A stretch of 64,000 nucleotides of DNA. Origin: Methylorubrum sp. B1-46 (GTDB taxonomy: Bacteria; Pseudomonadota; Alphaproteobacteria; Rhizobiales; Beijerinckiaceae). Below the pieces are notes generated by a model. It had not been told where the DNA came from, did not search any database, and was given only the letters and a program-made list of their open reading frames with translations. The translations under genes and the position numbers were made by a program. The first letter of the stretch is position 1, and each line of letters starts with the position of its first letter. Where the stretch lies: positions 2,123,001-2,187,000 of the forward strand of contig NZ_CP088247.1 of assembly GCF_021117295.1 (NCBI RefSeq), read 5' to 3'. Of this stretch, positions 8,890 through 17,876 are shown piece after piece.

Positions 8890-10620
8890 ATGGACGCGCG
8901 TCAGACCGACAAGTCGAAGCTGCCGAGCCGGCACGTGACGGAAGGGCCCGAGCGCGCACCCCACCGCTCGTACCTCTACGCCATGGGTCTGACCACCGAG
9001 CAGATCCACCAGCCGCTGGTCGGCGTCGCCTCGTGCTGGAACGAGGCCGCACCCTGCAACATCTCGCTGATGCGCCAGGCACAGGCCGTGAAGAAGGGCG
9101 TCGCCGCCGCCAAGGGCACCCCGCGCGAGTTCTGCACCATCACCGTCACCGACGGCATCGCCATGGGGCACGGCGGCATGCGCGCCTCGCTGCCCTCGCG
9201 CGAGGTCATCGCCGACTCGGTTGAACTGACGATCCGCGGCCATTCCTACGACGCCCTCGTCGGCCTGGCCGGCTGCGACAAGTCGCTCCCCGGCATGATG
9301 ATGGCCATGGTGCGCCTCAACGTGCCCTCGATCTTCATCTATGGCGGCTCGATCCTGCCCGGCTCGTTCCGCGGCCGGCCGGTCACCGTGCAGGACCTGT
9401 TCGAGGCGGTCGGCAAAGTCGCCGTCGGTGACATGAGCCTCGACGATCTCGACGAGCTGGAGCGGGTCGCCTGCCCCTCCGCCGGCGCCTGCGGCGCGCA
9501 GTTCACCGCCAACACCATGGCCACCGTCTCCGAGGCGATCGGCCTCGCGCTGCCTTACTCGGCCGGCGCGCCGGCTCCTTACGAGATCCGCGACCAATTC
9601 TGCGCGGCGGCCGGCGAGAAGGTGATGGAGCTGATCGCCAAGAACATCCGCCCGCGCGACATCGTCACCCGCAAGGCGCTGGAGAACGCCGCCGCGACGG
9701 TGGCGGCCTCGGGCGGCTCGACCAACGCGGCGCTGCACCTGCCGGCGATCGCGCACGAGTGCGGCATCGAGTTCACCCTGTTCGACGTCGCCGAGATCTT
9801 CAAGCGTACCCCCTACATCGCCGACCTGAAGCCCGGCGGGCGCTACGTGGCCAAGGACATGTTCGAGGTCGGCGGCATCCCGCTGCTGATGAAGACCCTG
9901 CTCGATCACGGCTACCTGCACGGCGACTGCCTCACCGTCACGGGCCGGACGATTGCGGAAAACCTCGCCAAGGTCGCCTGGAATCCGGATCAGGACGTGG
10001 TGCGCCCGGCCGACCAGCCGATCACCGTCACCGGCGGCGTGGTCGGCCTCAAGGGCAACCTCGCCCCCGAGGGTGCGATCGTGAAGGTCGCCGGCATGCC
10101 CGCGGAAAGCCAAGTCTTCACCGGTCCGGCCCGCGTCTTCGACGGTGAGGAAGCCTGTTTCGAGGCGGTGCAGAACCGCACCTACAAGCCCGGCGACGTT
10201 CTGGTCATCCGCTACGAGGGCCCGAAGGGAGGCCCCGGCATGCGCGAGATGCTCTCGACCACCGCCGCCCTCTACGGCCAGGGCATGGGCGACAAGGTGG
10301 CGCTGATCACCGACGGACGCTTTTCCGGCGCGACCCGCGGCTTCTGCGTCGGCCATGTCGGCCCCGAGGCCGCCATCGGCGGGCCGATCGGACTCCTGCG
10401 CGACGGCGACATCATCACGCTGGACGCGATCAAGGGGACACTCGACGTGGCGCTCTCCGACGAGGAACTGGCCCAGCGCCGGGCCGCGTGGACGCCGCGG
10501 GGCAATGCCGCGACCTCCGGTTACCTCTGGAAATATGCGCAGACCGTCGGGCCTGCGGTGAACGGCGCCGTGACCCATCCGGGCGGCGCCAGGGAGACGC
10601 AGAGCTATGCCGACATCTAG
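8890..10620 (+). CDS. ilvD: Dihydroxy-acid dehydratase
   Basis: A 576-residue protein matching IlvD end to end. It performs the third common step of isoleucine and valine synthesis, dehydrating 2,3-dihydroxy acids to 2-oxo acids. Visible iron-sulfur cluster cysteines are in ASCWNEAAPCN (near residue 50), AGCDKSLPGMMM (near 129) and CPSAGACG (near 195). Downstream motifs include SGGSTNAALHLPAIA and TDGRFSGATRG. It is cytoplasmic. The last 14 bases overlap the start of the exoR-like gene, so the two are likely cotranscribed. Confidence 0.97.
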   Translation: MDARQTDKSKLPSRHVTEGPERAPHRSYLYAMGLTTEQIHQPLVGVASCWNEAAPCNISLMRQAQAVKKGVAAAKGTPREFCTITVTDGIAMGHGGMRASLPSREVIADSVELTIRGHSYDALVGLAGCDKSLPGMMMAMVRLNVPSIFIYGGSILPGSFRGRPVTVQDLFEAVGKVAVGDMSLDDLDELERVACPSAGACGAQFTANTMATVSEAIGLALPYSAGAPAPYEIRDQFCAAAGEKVMELIAKNIRPRDIVTRKALENAAATVAASGGSTNAALHLPAIAHECGIEFTLFDVAEIFKRTPYIADLKPGGRYVAKDMFEVGGIPLLMKTLLDHGYLHGDCLTVTGRTIAENLAKVAWNPDQDVVRPADQPITVTGGVVGLKGNLAPEGAIVKVAGMPAESQVFTGPARVFDGEEACFEAVQNRTYKPGDVLVIRYEGPKGGPGMREMLSTTAALYGQGMGDKVALITDGRFSGATRGFCVGHVGPEAAIGGPIGLLRDGDIITLDAIKGTLDVALSDEELAQRRAAWTPRGNAATSGYLWKYAQTVGPAVNGAVTHPGGARETQSYADI

Positions 10621-11494
10621 GACCGTCCCTCTCCGGCCCGCGCGGCCGGCCGGGGTCGATCTAGGTCGGCTCCGCGCGGGTCTGCTCGCTGGATTTTTGG
10701 GGTTCGCGCTGGCGATCGCCGCCGTCGATCCCGGCACGGCGCTCGACGCGACGGCCCGCACGCCGGTCCCCGAGAAGGTGTACCGCTCGGGCCGCGACGC
10801 CCTGCGCTCGGGCGTGCGCGACTACAATGCGGGCGACAAGCAAGGCGCCGTGCGTGCGCTCGAATACGCCGCCGACCAGGGCCAGACCCTGGCGCTGTGG
10901 AAGCTCGGCCGCATGTACGCGGACGGCGACGGCGTGCCCCACGACGATCTCAAGGCGTTCGAGTATTTCTCGCGCATCGCCGACGACAACACCGACGATT
11001 CGCCCGACACCCCGAATTCCGGCGTGGTGGCGAGCGCCTTCAACGCGCTCGGCACCTACTTCCTGGAGGGGATCAAAGGCACCTACGTGCGCCCGAACGC
11101 CGAGCGCGCCTACGACATGTTCAACTACGCGGCGTCGTATTTCGGCGACCCCAACGCACAGTACAACCTCGCCCGGCTCTATCTCGACGGCACTGGCGTC
11201 GAGCAGGATCCGCGCAAGGCCGCGCGCTGGTTCAACCTCGCCGCCGAGAAGGGGCACCGTCCGGCCCAGGCACTGCTCGGCGACATGCTCGTCAACGGCA
11301 CCGGCGTCCAGCGCCAGACCGTGAAGGGCCTGACTTGGCTCGCCATCGCCCGCACCGGCGCGCAGGGCACGGCGGATACCTGGATCGTCAACCTCTACGA
11401 CAAGGCCTGGGCCTCGGCGAGCGAGGCCGACCGGGCCGACGCGATGGCGCAGGCACAGTCGCTGCCGACAGGCTCGACCCGGCGGCGGCGGTGA
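10607..11494 (+). CDS. exoR: Sel1-repeat periplasmic regulator, ExoR-like
   Basis: A 295-residue protein with a hydrophobic segment near residues 22-45 (signal peptide or anchor) and then Sel1/TPR-like repeats between about residues 75 and 250. The repeat units ALWKLGRMYADGDGV, AQYNLARLYLDGTGV and AQALLGDMLVNGTGV are visible. The spacing and the long insert after the first repeat match rhizobial ExoR. ExoR is a periplasmic protein that binds and restrains the ExoS sensor kinase of the ExoS-ChvI system controlling exopolysaccharide and motility. The start overlaps ilvD by 14 bp. No exoS or chvI is in the window. A different Sel1 protein remains possible. Confidence 0.75.
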   Translation: MPTSRTVPLRPARPAGVDLGRLRAGLLAGFLGFALAIAAVDPGTALDATARTPVPEKVYRSGRDALRSGVRDYNAGDKQGAVRALEYAADQGQTLALWKLGRMYADGDGVPHDDLKAFEYFSRIADDNTDDSPDTPNSGVVASAFNALGTYFLEGIKGTYVRPNAERAYDMFNYAASYFGDPNAQYNLARLYLDGTGVEQDPRKAARWFNLAAEKGHRPAQALLGDMLVNGTGVQRQTVKGLTWLAIARTGAQGTADTWIVNLYDKAWASASEADRADAMAQAQSLPTGSTRRRR

Positions 11495-11578
11495 GGCAGC
11501 CGCACCCGGCGCGGGAAATGTCCCGGACGTCTATGGTCGGAGGGCGCGCGCGGGTGTAGATTTACGTCTGGGACCCCG

Positions 11579-11821
11579 ATGAAGAAGCGTGCTCGCTCAA
11601 CAGGCCGTATCCGTGCCCGCCGCCTTGCCTTAGGCGGCGGATCGCGCGAGCGTGTCCGTCCGCGCCCAGAGTCTCGGGCGATCGAACAGTCCGCCCGAGA
11701 CTCTGGTGACGTGACGCTTGTCTCGGAACAGACTTTCGACGTCTTGCTGGCGCTTCTCGACAAGCCGCCCGAGGTCTCGGACGAACTCCGGCACGAGGTT
11801 GCGCAACGGCGCTGGAAATGA
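11579..11821 (+). pseudogene. Decayed TacA-type (DUF1778) antitoxin remnant
   Basis: An 80-residue frame. Its C-terminal part, VTLVSEQTFDVLLALLDKPPEV followed by SDELRHEV, is a clear DUF1778 antitoxin tail, the toxin-neutralising segment. The segment before it (ERVRPRPESRAIEQSARDSG) resembles the first part of the ribbon-helix-helix DNA-binding domain, but about 25-30 residues between the two parts are missing. The first 40 residues are unrelated basic sequence. An internal deletion of the DNA-binding domain is inferred. It faces, rather than precedes, the acetyltransferase gene, which is not the usual operon order. Confidence 0.6.
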
Positions 11822-11839
11822 TCGCCGGACGGTCGATCC

Positions 11840-12367
11840 TCACGGCGTGCGAAGCAAGGCCGCGATCGTCGCCATGGGCACCGCCATCCGAACGGTGTCC
11901 TCACCCGTATTGCTGATCGGGACGAACCCGTAATGGGTGTAGAGTCGTTGCGCCTTCTCGCCGACGGCATCGACGCTGGCGAGGGCTCCACCGCCATGCT
12001 CGTGTGCAACGAGTATGCGACTGAGTGCTGCCAGCATCAAATCGCGTCCAAAGCCGCGTCCTTGAACGCTGCGATCGACGGCAAGGCGCGCGATGAGCCA
12101 AGCGGGGATGGTCGGCGGTGTTCCATGGGGGCGGAGCCTTCGGGGCAGTTCGGCCCGGATAACGACGCTCGGAGCCAAGCCGAAGAACGCCCCCACTTGC
12201 AGCGTCTCTGCCAGAGTAGCAACGAAAACCCGAGTGAGGCCCTGCCGGTCGTTGGCGAACCCGCGCTCGCGCAACCATGAAGCCTGTCCGCGCTGATCGG
12301 CCGGCCCTGCATCGAAGCCCGCTACCAGATGGTGTCCGCTCAGACGTTCAAGCTCGCCGAGTTCCAT
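11840..12367 (-). CDS. GNAT acetyltransferase, TacT-like toxin family
   Basis: A 175-residue single GNAT domain. The N-terminal HHLVAGFDAGPADQRGQASWL resembles the F-x-C/A-G-x-x-x-L-x-x-WL start of TacT toxins. It is followed by TRVFVA, the acetyl-CoA pyrophosphate loop VQGRGFG, and a C-terminal LYTHYGFVPI containing the catalytic-type Tyr. TacT enzymes acetylate the amino group of charged tRNAs and stop translation. They are normally encoded just after a DUF1778 antitoxin; here a decayed antitoxin lies 18 bp away on the opposite strand, tail to tail. Whether this copy is still toxic cannot be judged. ATG at 12367 is used rather than the TTG three bases upstream. Confidence 0.75.
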   Translation of the reverse strand: MELGELERLSGHHLVAGFDAGPADQRGQASWLRERGFANDRQGLTRVFVATLAETLQVGAFFGLAPSVVIRAELPRRLRPHGTPPTIPAWLIARLAVDRSVQGRGFGRDLMLAALSRILVAHEHGGGALASVDAVGEKAQRLYTHYGFVPISNTGEDTVRMAVPMATIAALLRTP

Positions 12368-12410
12368 CAATCGTCTCCGAGAGCAAGCGGCCGCCTATGA
12401 GGGAGCCCGA

Positions 12411-13205
12411 TCACCCGTCGCTCAGCTCCACCGTCACCGGCACGTGGTCGGAGGGCTTCTCCAGCCCACGCAGATGCTTCTGCACGGAGGCCGAGACGAG
12501 GCGATCGGCGGCTTGCGGCGAGAGCAGCAGGTGGTCGATGCGGATGCCCTGATTCCGCGGCCAGCATCCGGCCTGATAATCCCAGAAGGTGTAGAGCCCG
12601 GCGCTCGGCTCGCAGGCCCGCAGGCCGTCCGTGAACCCTTCCGCCAGAAGCGCGCGGAAGGCGCGGCGGGTCTCGGGCAGGAACAGCGCGTCCTGCGTCC
12701 AGGCGGCCGGATCGGCGGCGTCCTCCGGCTCGGGGATGACGTTGAAGTCGCCCGCCAGCACCAGCGCCTCCTCGGTCGCCATCAGGGCGCGGGCATGGGT
12801 CCGCAGGCGGGCCATGAAGGCGAGCTTATAGGCGTATTTCGGCCCCGGCGCGGGGTTGCCGTTCGGCAGGTAGATCGAGGCGATCCGCACCGGCGCCGTG
12901 CCCTCGCCGTGCACCAGCGCCTCGATGTAGCGCGCCTGCTCGTCCTCGGCGTCGCCCGGCAGGCCGCGCAGCAATTGGGTGTATTGCAGCGGCGCGCGCA
13001 CCAGCAGGGCGACGCCGTTATAGGCCTTCTGCCCCAGCGTCTCGACCGCGTAGCCCGCCGCCTCGATCTCGGCCCGCGGGAAGGCCGTGTCCTGGCATTT
13101 CAGCTCCTGCAGGCAGACGACGTCGGGCTTGGCCTCGTCGAGGAAGCCCAGCAGGTGGCCGACCCGCTGCTTGATCGAATTGACGTTCCAGGTGGTGATC
13201 CGCAT
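12411..13205 (-). CDS. xthA: Exodeoxyribonuclease III
   Basis: A 264-residue endonuclease/exonuclease/phosphatase-fold enzyme. It starts MRITTWNVNSIKQR and has the metal-binding LQELKCQD, the catalytic YNGVALL, the GDFNVIPEP loop, and the C-terminal IRIDHLLLS and SDHVPVTVEL motifs. It removes 3' blocking groups and cuts at abasic sites in base-excision repair. ATG at 13205 is chosen because the catalytic fold begins at once; an upstream extension would overlap the neighbouring divergent gene. Transcribed alone, divergent from the ceramidase-like gene about 100 bp away. Confidence 0.96.
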   Translation of the reverse strand: MRITTWNVNSIKQRVGHLLGFLDEAKPDVVCLQELKCQDTAFPRAEIEAAGYAVETLGQKAYNGVALLVRAPLQYTQLLRGLPGDAEDEQARYIEALVHGEGTAPVRIASIYLPNGNPAPGPKYAYKLAFMARLRTHARALMATEEALVLAGDFNVIPEPEDAADPAAWTQDALFLPETRRAFRALLAEGFTDGLRACEPSAGLYTFWDYQAGCWPRNQGIRIDHLLLSPQAADRLVSASVQKHLRGLEKPSDHVPVTVELSDG

Positions 13206-13304
13206 GGGGCTCGGAGGTGGCTCGGCCGGAGGGGCTCCCGTCATCGGGCCTTCGCGCGGCCCTGGCAAGGCACCTGGGCTTGAGCGGGCGCGGAGGAGAT
13301 CATC

Positions 13305-13976
13305 ATGGACGCGTCGTGGTTCGAGCCGGTTCGGGCCTATTGCGAGCGCGGCGATGCCGGCTTCTGGGCCGAGCCGATCAATGCCCTGACGAACGCCGCC
13401 TTCCTCATCGCGGCCGGGCTCGCGGCGCGGCGCGCCCGTGGCGACGGCCCGGTCCTGGCACTCGCCGCCGTGACCTTCGTGGTGGGGATCGGCTCGTTCC
13501 TGTTCCACACGCTGGCGAACCGCTGGTCGATGCTGGCCGACGTGATCCCCATCGCCGTCTTCATCTACGGCTACTTCGCGCTGGCCATGGTCCGCTTCTT
13601 CGGCCTCCGGCCGCCGGCAGCGACTGCCCTCACGCTGGGCTTCGCCACCCTGAGCTTCGGCCTGACGCCGGCCCTCGATGCGCTGACCGGGCGCTCGGTC
13701 TCGGCTCTCACCAACGGCTCGATCGACTACGCTCCGGCGATCCTGGCGCTGCTCGGCGTCGGCCTCGCGCTCCTGAGGCGGTCGCCCGCCGCCGCCCGCT
13801 CCGTGCTCGCCACCGCCGGTCTCTTCCTCGTCTCACTCGCCTTCCGCACGGTGGATGTCGGCGTCTGCGCGCACTTGCCGCTCGGCACGCATTTCCTCTG
13901 GCACGGGCTCAACGCGGTGGTGCTCTACCGCCTGCTCGCCGTGGCAGCCCGGTTCAGGTCCGAGCGCCGGGCCTGA
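13305..13976 (+). CDS. Ceramidase-like integral membrane hydrolase (CREST superfamily)
   Basis: A 223-residue, seven-helix membrane protein. It carries the spaced Ser/His/Asp/His motifs of the alkaline ceramidase (CREST) family: a SFLFHTLAN segment near residue 65, LADVIPI near residue 80, and HFLWHGLNAV near residue 200. In this superfamily those residues bind a catalytic zinc and hydrolyse lipid amides. GGAGGAG lies just before the ATG. The bacterial substrate is uncertain, possibly a sphingolipid-like or ornithine lipid. It is divergent from xthA and has no obvious partner gene. Confidence 0.8.
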   Translation: MDASWFEPVRAYCERGDAGFWAEPINALTNAAFLIAAGLAARRARGDGPVLALAAVTFVVGIGSFLFHTLANRWSMLADVIPIAVFIYGYFALAMVRFFGLRPPAATALTLGFATLSFGLTPALDALTGRSVSALTNGSIDYAPAILALLGVGLALLRRSPAAARSVLATAGLFLVSLAFRTVDVGVCAHLPLGTHFLWHGLNAVVLYRLLAVAARFRSERRA

Positions 13977-14081
13977 AGCGCGCCTCGGTGACAAGCTTGA
14001 CGATTCGTCTCCAGCGCGGACAATTCCCGCTCGAACAAGGGCGGCGGCCGGCGATGGGCCGATGCCGCGGGGGATTGGATC

Positions 14082-14768
14082 GTGATCGGACGCACACGTC
14101 TCCTCCTGGCCGCCCTGTGCCTTGCCGTGTCGGGAGGGCGGGCCGCCTCCGAGACGGTTCAGGACGGACAGCTCTGGATCAACACCACCCTGTTCGGGTC
14201 GGTCGGGGATCTGGCCTTCTTCGCCGAGGTTCAGCCGCGCTTCGGCAACGGCATCTCGCAGCTCGATCAGCTGATCCTGCGCCCGGCGATCGGCTGGAAG
14301 GTCAATGACAGGCTCACGCTCTACCAGGGCTACGCCTATGTCGAGACCCGCGGCGGGACGGGCCCCGTGCGGTTCGAGGATCGCAGCTTCCAGGAGATCA
14401 ACTGGAAGATCGGCGAGATCTCCGGCGTGAAGGTCTCCTCCCGCACCCGCTTCGAGCAGCGCTGGCAGTCCGCCGGGCGGGACGTGGGCTTTCGCCTGCG
14501 CGAGAACCTGCGATTCGCCAAGGCGCTGACGCAAGAGAAGGACAGCGTCTCGGCGGTCGGATGGGTGGAGGCGTTCGTGGCGCTGAACGACACCGATTGG
14601 GGCACCCGCGCCGGCTTCGATCGCGTCCGCACCTTTGTCGGGCTCGAAGTCCCGATCGGCGGGGAATCGACCGTCGAGGTCGGCTACATGAACCAGACCG
14701 CGCGGGCATCGGCCGGCGGCACGGAGGTGGATCACATCCTGTCCCTGAACCTGTCCGTGCGGAACTGA
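14082..14768 (+). CDS. DUF2490 family outer-membrane-like protein
   Basis: A 228-residue protein starting at GTG, with GGGGGA ribosome-site sequence about 12 bp upstream. A signal peptide covers roughly residues 1-24. The rest is a run of amphipathic beta strands (DGQLWINTTLFGSV, FFAEVQPRFG, LTLYQGYAYVETR, TVEVGYMNQT) and ends in an aromatic/polar strand. This fits the DUF2490 family, predicted as a small outer-membrane beta barrel of unknown role. The convergent prpE gene lies about 80 bp downstream, with a family II repeat between them. Confidence 0.85.
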   Translation: MIGRTRLLLAALCLAVSGGRAASETVQDGQLWINTTLFGSVGDLAFFAEVQPRFGNGISQLDQLILRPAIGWKVNDRLTLYQGYAYVETRGGTGPVRFEDRSFQEINWKIGEISGVKVSSRTRFEQRWQSAGRDVGFRLRENLRFAKALTQEKDSVSAVGWVEAFVALNDTDWGTRAGFDRVRTFVGLEVPIGGESTVEVGYMNQTARASAGGTEVDHILSLNLSVRN

Positions 14769-14806
14769 ACCGGGACCTGAAGTCCGCAGGATGCGGCGCG
14801 GGTCTA

Positions 14807-14850
14807 AAGCCTCGTCCCGAAAGCCGGTGGCCACCTTTCGGGGTGAGGCT
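14807..14850. repeat. Family II palindromic repeat, copy 1
   Basis: GCCTCGTCCCGAAAGCCGG, TGGCCA centre, CCTTTCGGGGTGAGGC, forming an imperfect hairpin. It sits between the convergent DUF2490 gene and prpE, touching the prpE stop codon. It may double as a bidirectional terminator. Confidence 0.85.
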
Positions 14851-16776
14851 CTACCCTCCGATCCCGCGCGCCTTCAGGCTGTCGCCGATCTCCTCCAGGG
14901 CGGTCGGGTCCTCGATGGTCGGCGGCATCGAAAATTCCTCGCCGTCGGCGATGCGCTTCATCGTGCCGCGCAGGATCTTTCCGGAGCGCGTCTTCGGCAG
15001 GCGGCCGACAGTCAGTGCCAGCTTGAAGGCGGCCACGGGGCCGATCTCCTCACGGATGCGGGCGACCAACTCGCGCTCGATCGTCTCCGGGTCCTTGGCA
15101 ACACCGGCCTTGAGCACCACGAAGCCGCAGGGCGCCTCGCCCTTCAATGAATCGCGGATGCCGATCACCGCACATTCGGCGACGTCCGGATGCGAGGCCA
15201 GCACCGCCTCCATGCCGCCGGTGGAGAGGCGATGGCCGGCGACGTTGATGATGTCGTCGGTCCGGCCCAGCACCGTGACGTAGCCGTCCGCATCCACCAC
15301 GCCCGCATCCGAGGTGTCGTAGTAGCCGGGGAAGGTCGAGAGATAGCTCTGGCGGAAGCGCGCGTCCGAGCCCCACAGGGTCGGCAGGCAGCCCGGCGGC
15401 AGCGGGAGCTTGAGGGCGATGGTGCCCATCGTACCGGGCGGGACAGGCTTGCCGGATTCGTCGAGCACGTGGAGGTCGTAGCCCGGCATCGGCTTGGCGG
15501 TGGAGCCGTATTTCACCGGCAGCCGCTCGATGCCGATCGGGTTGCCGGCGATCGCCCAGCCGGTCTCGGTCTGCCACCAATGGTCGACCACCGGCCGCTC
15601 CAGCGCCCGCTCGGCCCAGGCCACCGAATCCGGATCGGCCCGCTCGCCGGCCAGGAACAGGGCGCGGAACTTCGACAGATCGTAGCCGCCGATCTGGTCG
15701 GCCCGCGGATCCTCCTTCTTGATCGCGCGGAGCGCCGTCGGCGCGGTGAACAGGGTGCAAACACCGTGCTCGGCCGCGACCCGCCAGAAGGCGCCGGCAT
15801 CCGGCGTACCGACCGGCTTGCCCTCGTAGAGCACCGTCGTGCAGCCGTGCAGCAGCGGCGCGTAGACGATGTAGGAATGGCCCACCACCCAGCCGATGTC
15901 GGAGGCGCAGAAATAGACCTCGCCGGGCGCGACACCGTAGAGGTTAGCCATCGACCATGTCAGCGCGACGCAGTAGCCGCCGCTGTCGCGCACCACGCCC
16001 TTGGGGCGCCCGGTCGTGCCCGAGGTGTAGAGGATGTAGAGCGGGTCGGTCGCTGCGACCGGCACCGGGTCGGCCCGGCGCCCGGCCGCGCGGGCCCGCG
16101 CGACGCTCTGGGCCCAATCGCGGTCGCGCCCCTCGATCAGGCTGGCTTCGGCCTGCGGTCGCTGCAGGATCAGGCAGGCGTCGGGCTTGTGGCTGGAACG
16201 CTCGATCGCCGCATCGAGCAGGGGTTTGTAGGCGACGGTGCGGGCCGGCTCGATGCCGCAGGAGGCGGCCAGGATCACCTTGGGCGCGGCATCCTCGATC
16301 CGGGCGGCGAGTTCGTTGGCGGCGAAGCCCCCGAACACCACCGAGTGGATCGCGCCGATCCGGGCGCAGGCCAGCATCCCGAACAGGGCTTCCGGCACCA
16401 TCGGCATGTAGATCACGACACGGTCGCCGTGACCCACGCCGAGGTCGCTCAGCAGGCCGGCGAGCACCGCCACCTCGTCGCGCAGCGCGCCGTAGGTGAT
16501 CGTGCGCCGGGTACCGGTGACGGGCGAATCATGGATGATTGCGGCCTGGTCGGCACGGCCGCCTTCCGCATGCCGGTCGACGGCGTTGCGGCAGACATTG
16601 AGCCGGGCATCCGGGAACCAGCGGCCGTAGACGCCCTGCTCCGGATCGAAGGCGCGGGTCGGCGCAACATCCCAATCGATCGCCGCGGCGGCCTTCAGCC
16701 AGAAGCCCTCCTTGTCGGCGAGCGAGGCGGCGTGAAGGGCGGCGTAGGCACCGTCAGTAGGCGGGGCGACGGACAT
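14851..16776 (-). CDS. prpE: Propionate--CoA ligase
   Basis: A 641-residue AMP-forming acyl-CoA synthetase. It has the acetyl-CoA-synthetase N-terminal cap, the P-loop-like YTSGTTGRPKGVVRD, SDIGWVVGHSYIVYAPLLHG, the adenylation motif WWQTETGW, and a C-terminal SGKILRGTMK with the acetylatable lysine. The PrpE/ACSS3 subfamily is indicated by GKPVGTPDAGAFWRV and FTAPTALRAIKKEDP. It activates propionate (and less well acetate) for the methylmalonyl-CoA or methylcitrate route. ATG at 16776 has the canonical synthetase start MSVAPPTDGAY close behind; longer frames add proline/arginine-rich sequence without homology. No prpBCD genes adjoin. Confidence 0.9.
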   Translation of the reverse strand: MSVAPPTDGAYAALHAASLADKEGFWLKAAAAIDWDVAPTRAFDPEQGVYGRWFPDARLNVCRNAVDRHAEGGRADQAAIIHDSPVTGTRRTITYGALRDEVAVLAGLLSDLGVGHGDRVVIYMPMVPEALFGMLACARIGAIHSVVFGGFAANELAARIEDAAPKVILAASCGIEPARTVAYKPLLDAAIERSSHKPDACLILQRPQAEASLIEGRDRDWAQSVARARAAGRRADPVPVAATDPLYILYTSGTTGRPKGVVRDSGGYCVALTWSMANLYGVAPGEVYFCASDIGWVVGHSYIVYAPLLHGCTTVLYEGKPVGTPDAGAFWRVAAEHGVCTLFTAPTALRAIKKEDPRADQIGGYDLSKFRALFLAGERADPDSVAWAERALERPVVDHWWQTETGWAIAGNPIGIERLPVKYGSTAKPMPGYDLHVLDESGKPVPPGTMGTIALKLPLPPGCLPTLWGSDARFRQSYLSTFPGYYDTSDAGVVDADGYVTVLGRTDDIINVAGHRLSTGGMEAVLASHPDVAECAVIGIRDSLKGEAPCGFVVLKAGVAKDPETIERELVARIREEIGPVAAFKLALTVGRLPKTRSGKILRGTMKRIADGEEFSMPPTIEDPTALEEIGDSLKARGIGG

Positions 16777-16961
16777 CGGCGTTTCCTCGTGCGGCCGGTT
16801 GGCCCGGCCCGTTCGAGGACGATGATAGCGCGGAATTCTCCGCCGCGCGCCGGCCAGACAGCAGAACCGCCGCGCTGGTGTCCCAGGCGGCGGTGAGGGC
16901 ATGGTCCGAGTTCGGAGAGGAGCCGGCGACGTCTTCCGGGACGCGGCCGGCCGGAGGGCTG

Positions 16962-17138
16962 CTAGTGGAGGGTGTCTCCGCGCAGGCGCTCGATTTCGTC
17001 CTTGAGGTGCAGTTTCTTGCGCTTGAGTTCGGCGATGCGGAGATCGTCACTGGCGAGGGATTGCATCGCGTGGTGAAGCTCGCGCTCCAGGGCTTCGTGC
17101 TTGGCGGCGAGCTGGCTCAAATGCGTCTGCAAGGACAT
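16962..17138 (-). CDS. DUF465 (YdcH-like) small coiled-coil protein
   Basis: A 58-residue, highly charged, all-helical protein: MSLQTHLSQLAAKHEALERE at the start and RIAELKRKKLHLKDEIERL at the end, the standard DUF465 pattern. Function unknown. It is one of two DUF465 genes here; the other starts about 260 bp away on the opposite strand, so they are divergent. Such pairs next to purE-purK are common in this bacterial order. Confidence 0.88.
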   Translation of the reverse strand: MSLQTHLSQLAAKHEALERELHHAMQSLASDDLRIAELKRKKLHLKDEIERLRGDTLH

Positions 17139-17400
17139 GAGGTGTCGCTCCTGTCACTGTTTCGGACGGGGGTAGACTGGCACAGGATGGCGGGCGTGTC
17201 GAAGCCATTCGGCGGCAAAATGGATGAGTCCGTAACAAGGTGATTTCAAATCTTCAGGAGTGGGGGTGAAGTGACGGTCGGGGCTAAACTTGACCGTTGC
17301 CAGCTCCGACGGGGCGGGAGAACCCGGTTCTGCGCCTTGCCCCACGGTCGGGCTTGGCGCATGGTCGCCCCCGGTCAAGGCCGGTGATGTGTTTCGAGCA

Positions 17401-17622
17401 ATGATGGCGGACGAGGTTGCCAACGATGCGGTCGCGGATCCGGCCGGGGAACTCAGTCGGTTGCGGGAAGAGCACCGGGATCTCGACGAAGCCATCGAGG
17501 CGCTGAAGCTCAGCGTCGCCATCGATCAGCTCCAGTTGCAGCGGCTGAAGAAGCGCAAGCTGGTTCTGCGCGACCGGATCACCCATCTCGAAGATCAGAT
17601 CACGCCGGACATCATCGCGTAG
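17401..17622 (+). CDS. DUF465 (YdcH-like) protein, second copy
   Basis: A 73-residue helical protein with the DUF465 core LREEHRDLDEAIEAL and LQLQRLKKRKLVLRDRITHLE. It has an N-terminal extension of about 17 residues compared with the other copy. The start is chosen at the ATG-ATG pair at 17401; an upstream in-frame GTG at 17389 is possible. The gene is divergent from the first DUF465 gene and lies upstream of DUF3606 and purEK. Unknown role. Confidence 0.85.
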   Translation: MMADEVANDAVADPAGELSRLREEHRDLDEAIEALKLSVAIDQLQLQRLKKRKLVLRDRITHLEDQITPDIIA

Positions 17623-17876
17623 GAAATCGCGTAGGAAGAGGCCGGGCGACGATACGGCCTTCTTCTGAAGGCGTGGGCCTGGCCTCTGTCATGGCGAGGC
17701 GGAGCCGTGGCAATCCCGGGCGCGATCTATCCGGAGAAGTCGCGCTCTGGATTGCTTCGTCCCCGCCTCCCGATGACAGGGTTGGCACAGCGCCGGTTCG
17801 ATCAGCCGGAAACCGTCTCATCCTGACCAGCACCGTGCTGGTGCGCTGTCGTCTGCGGCTTGGGCCGCGAGATAAG

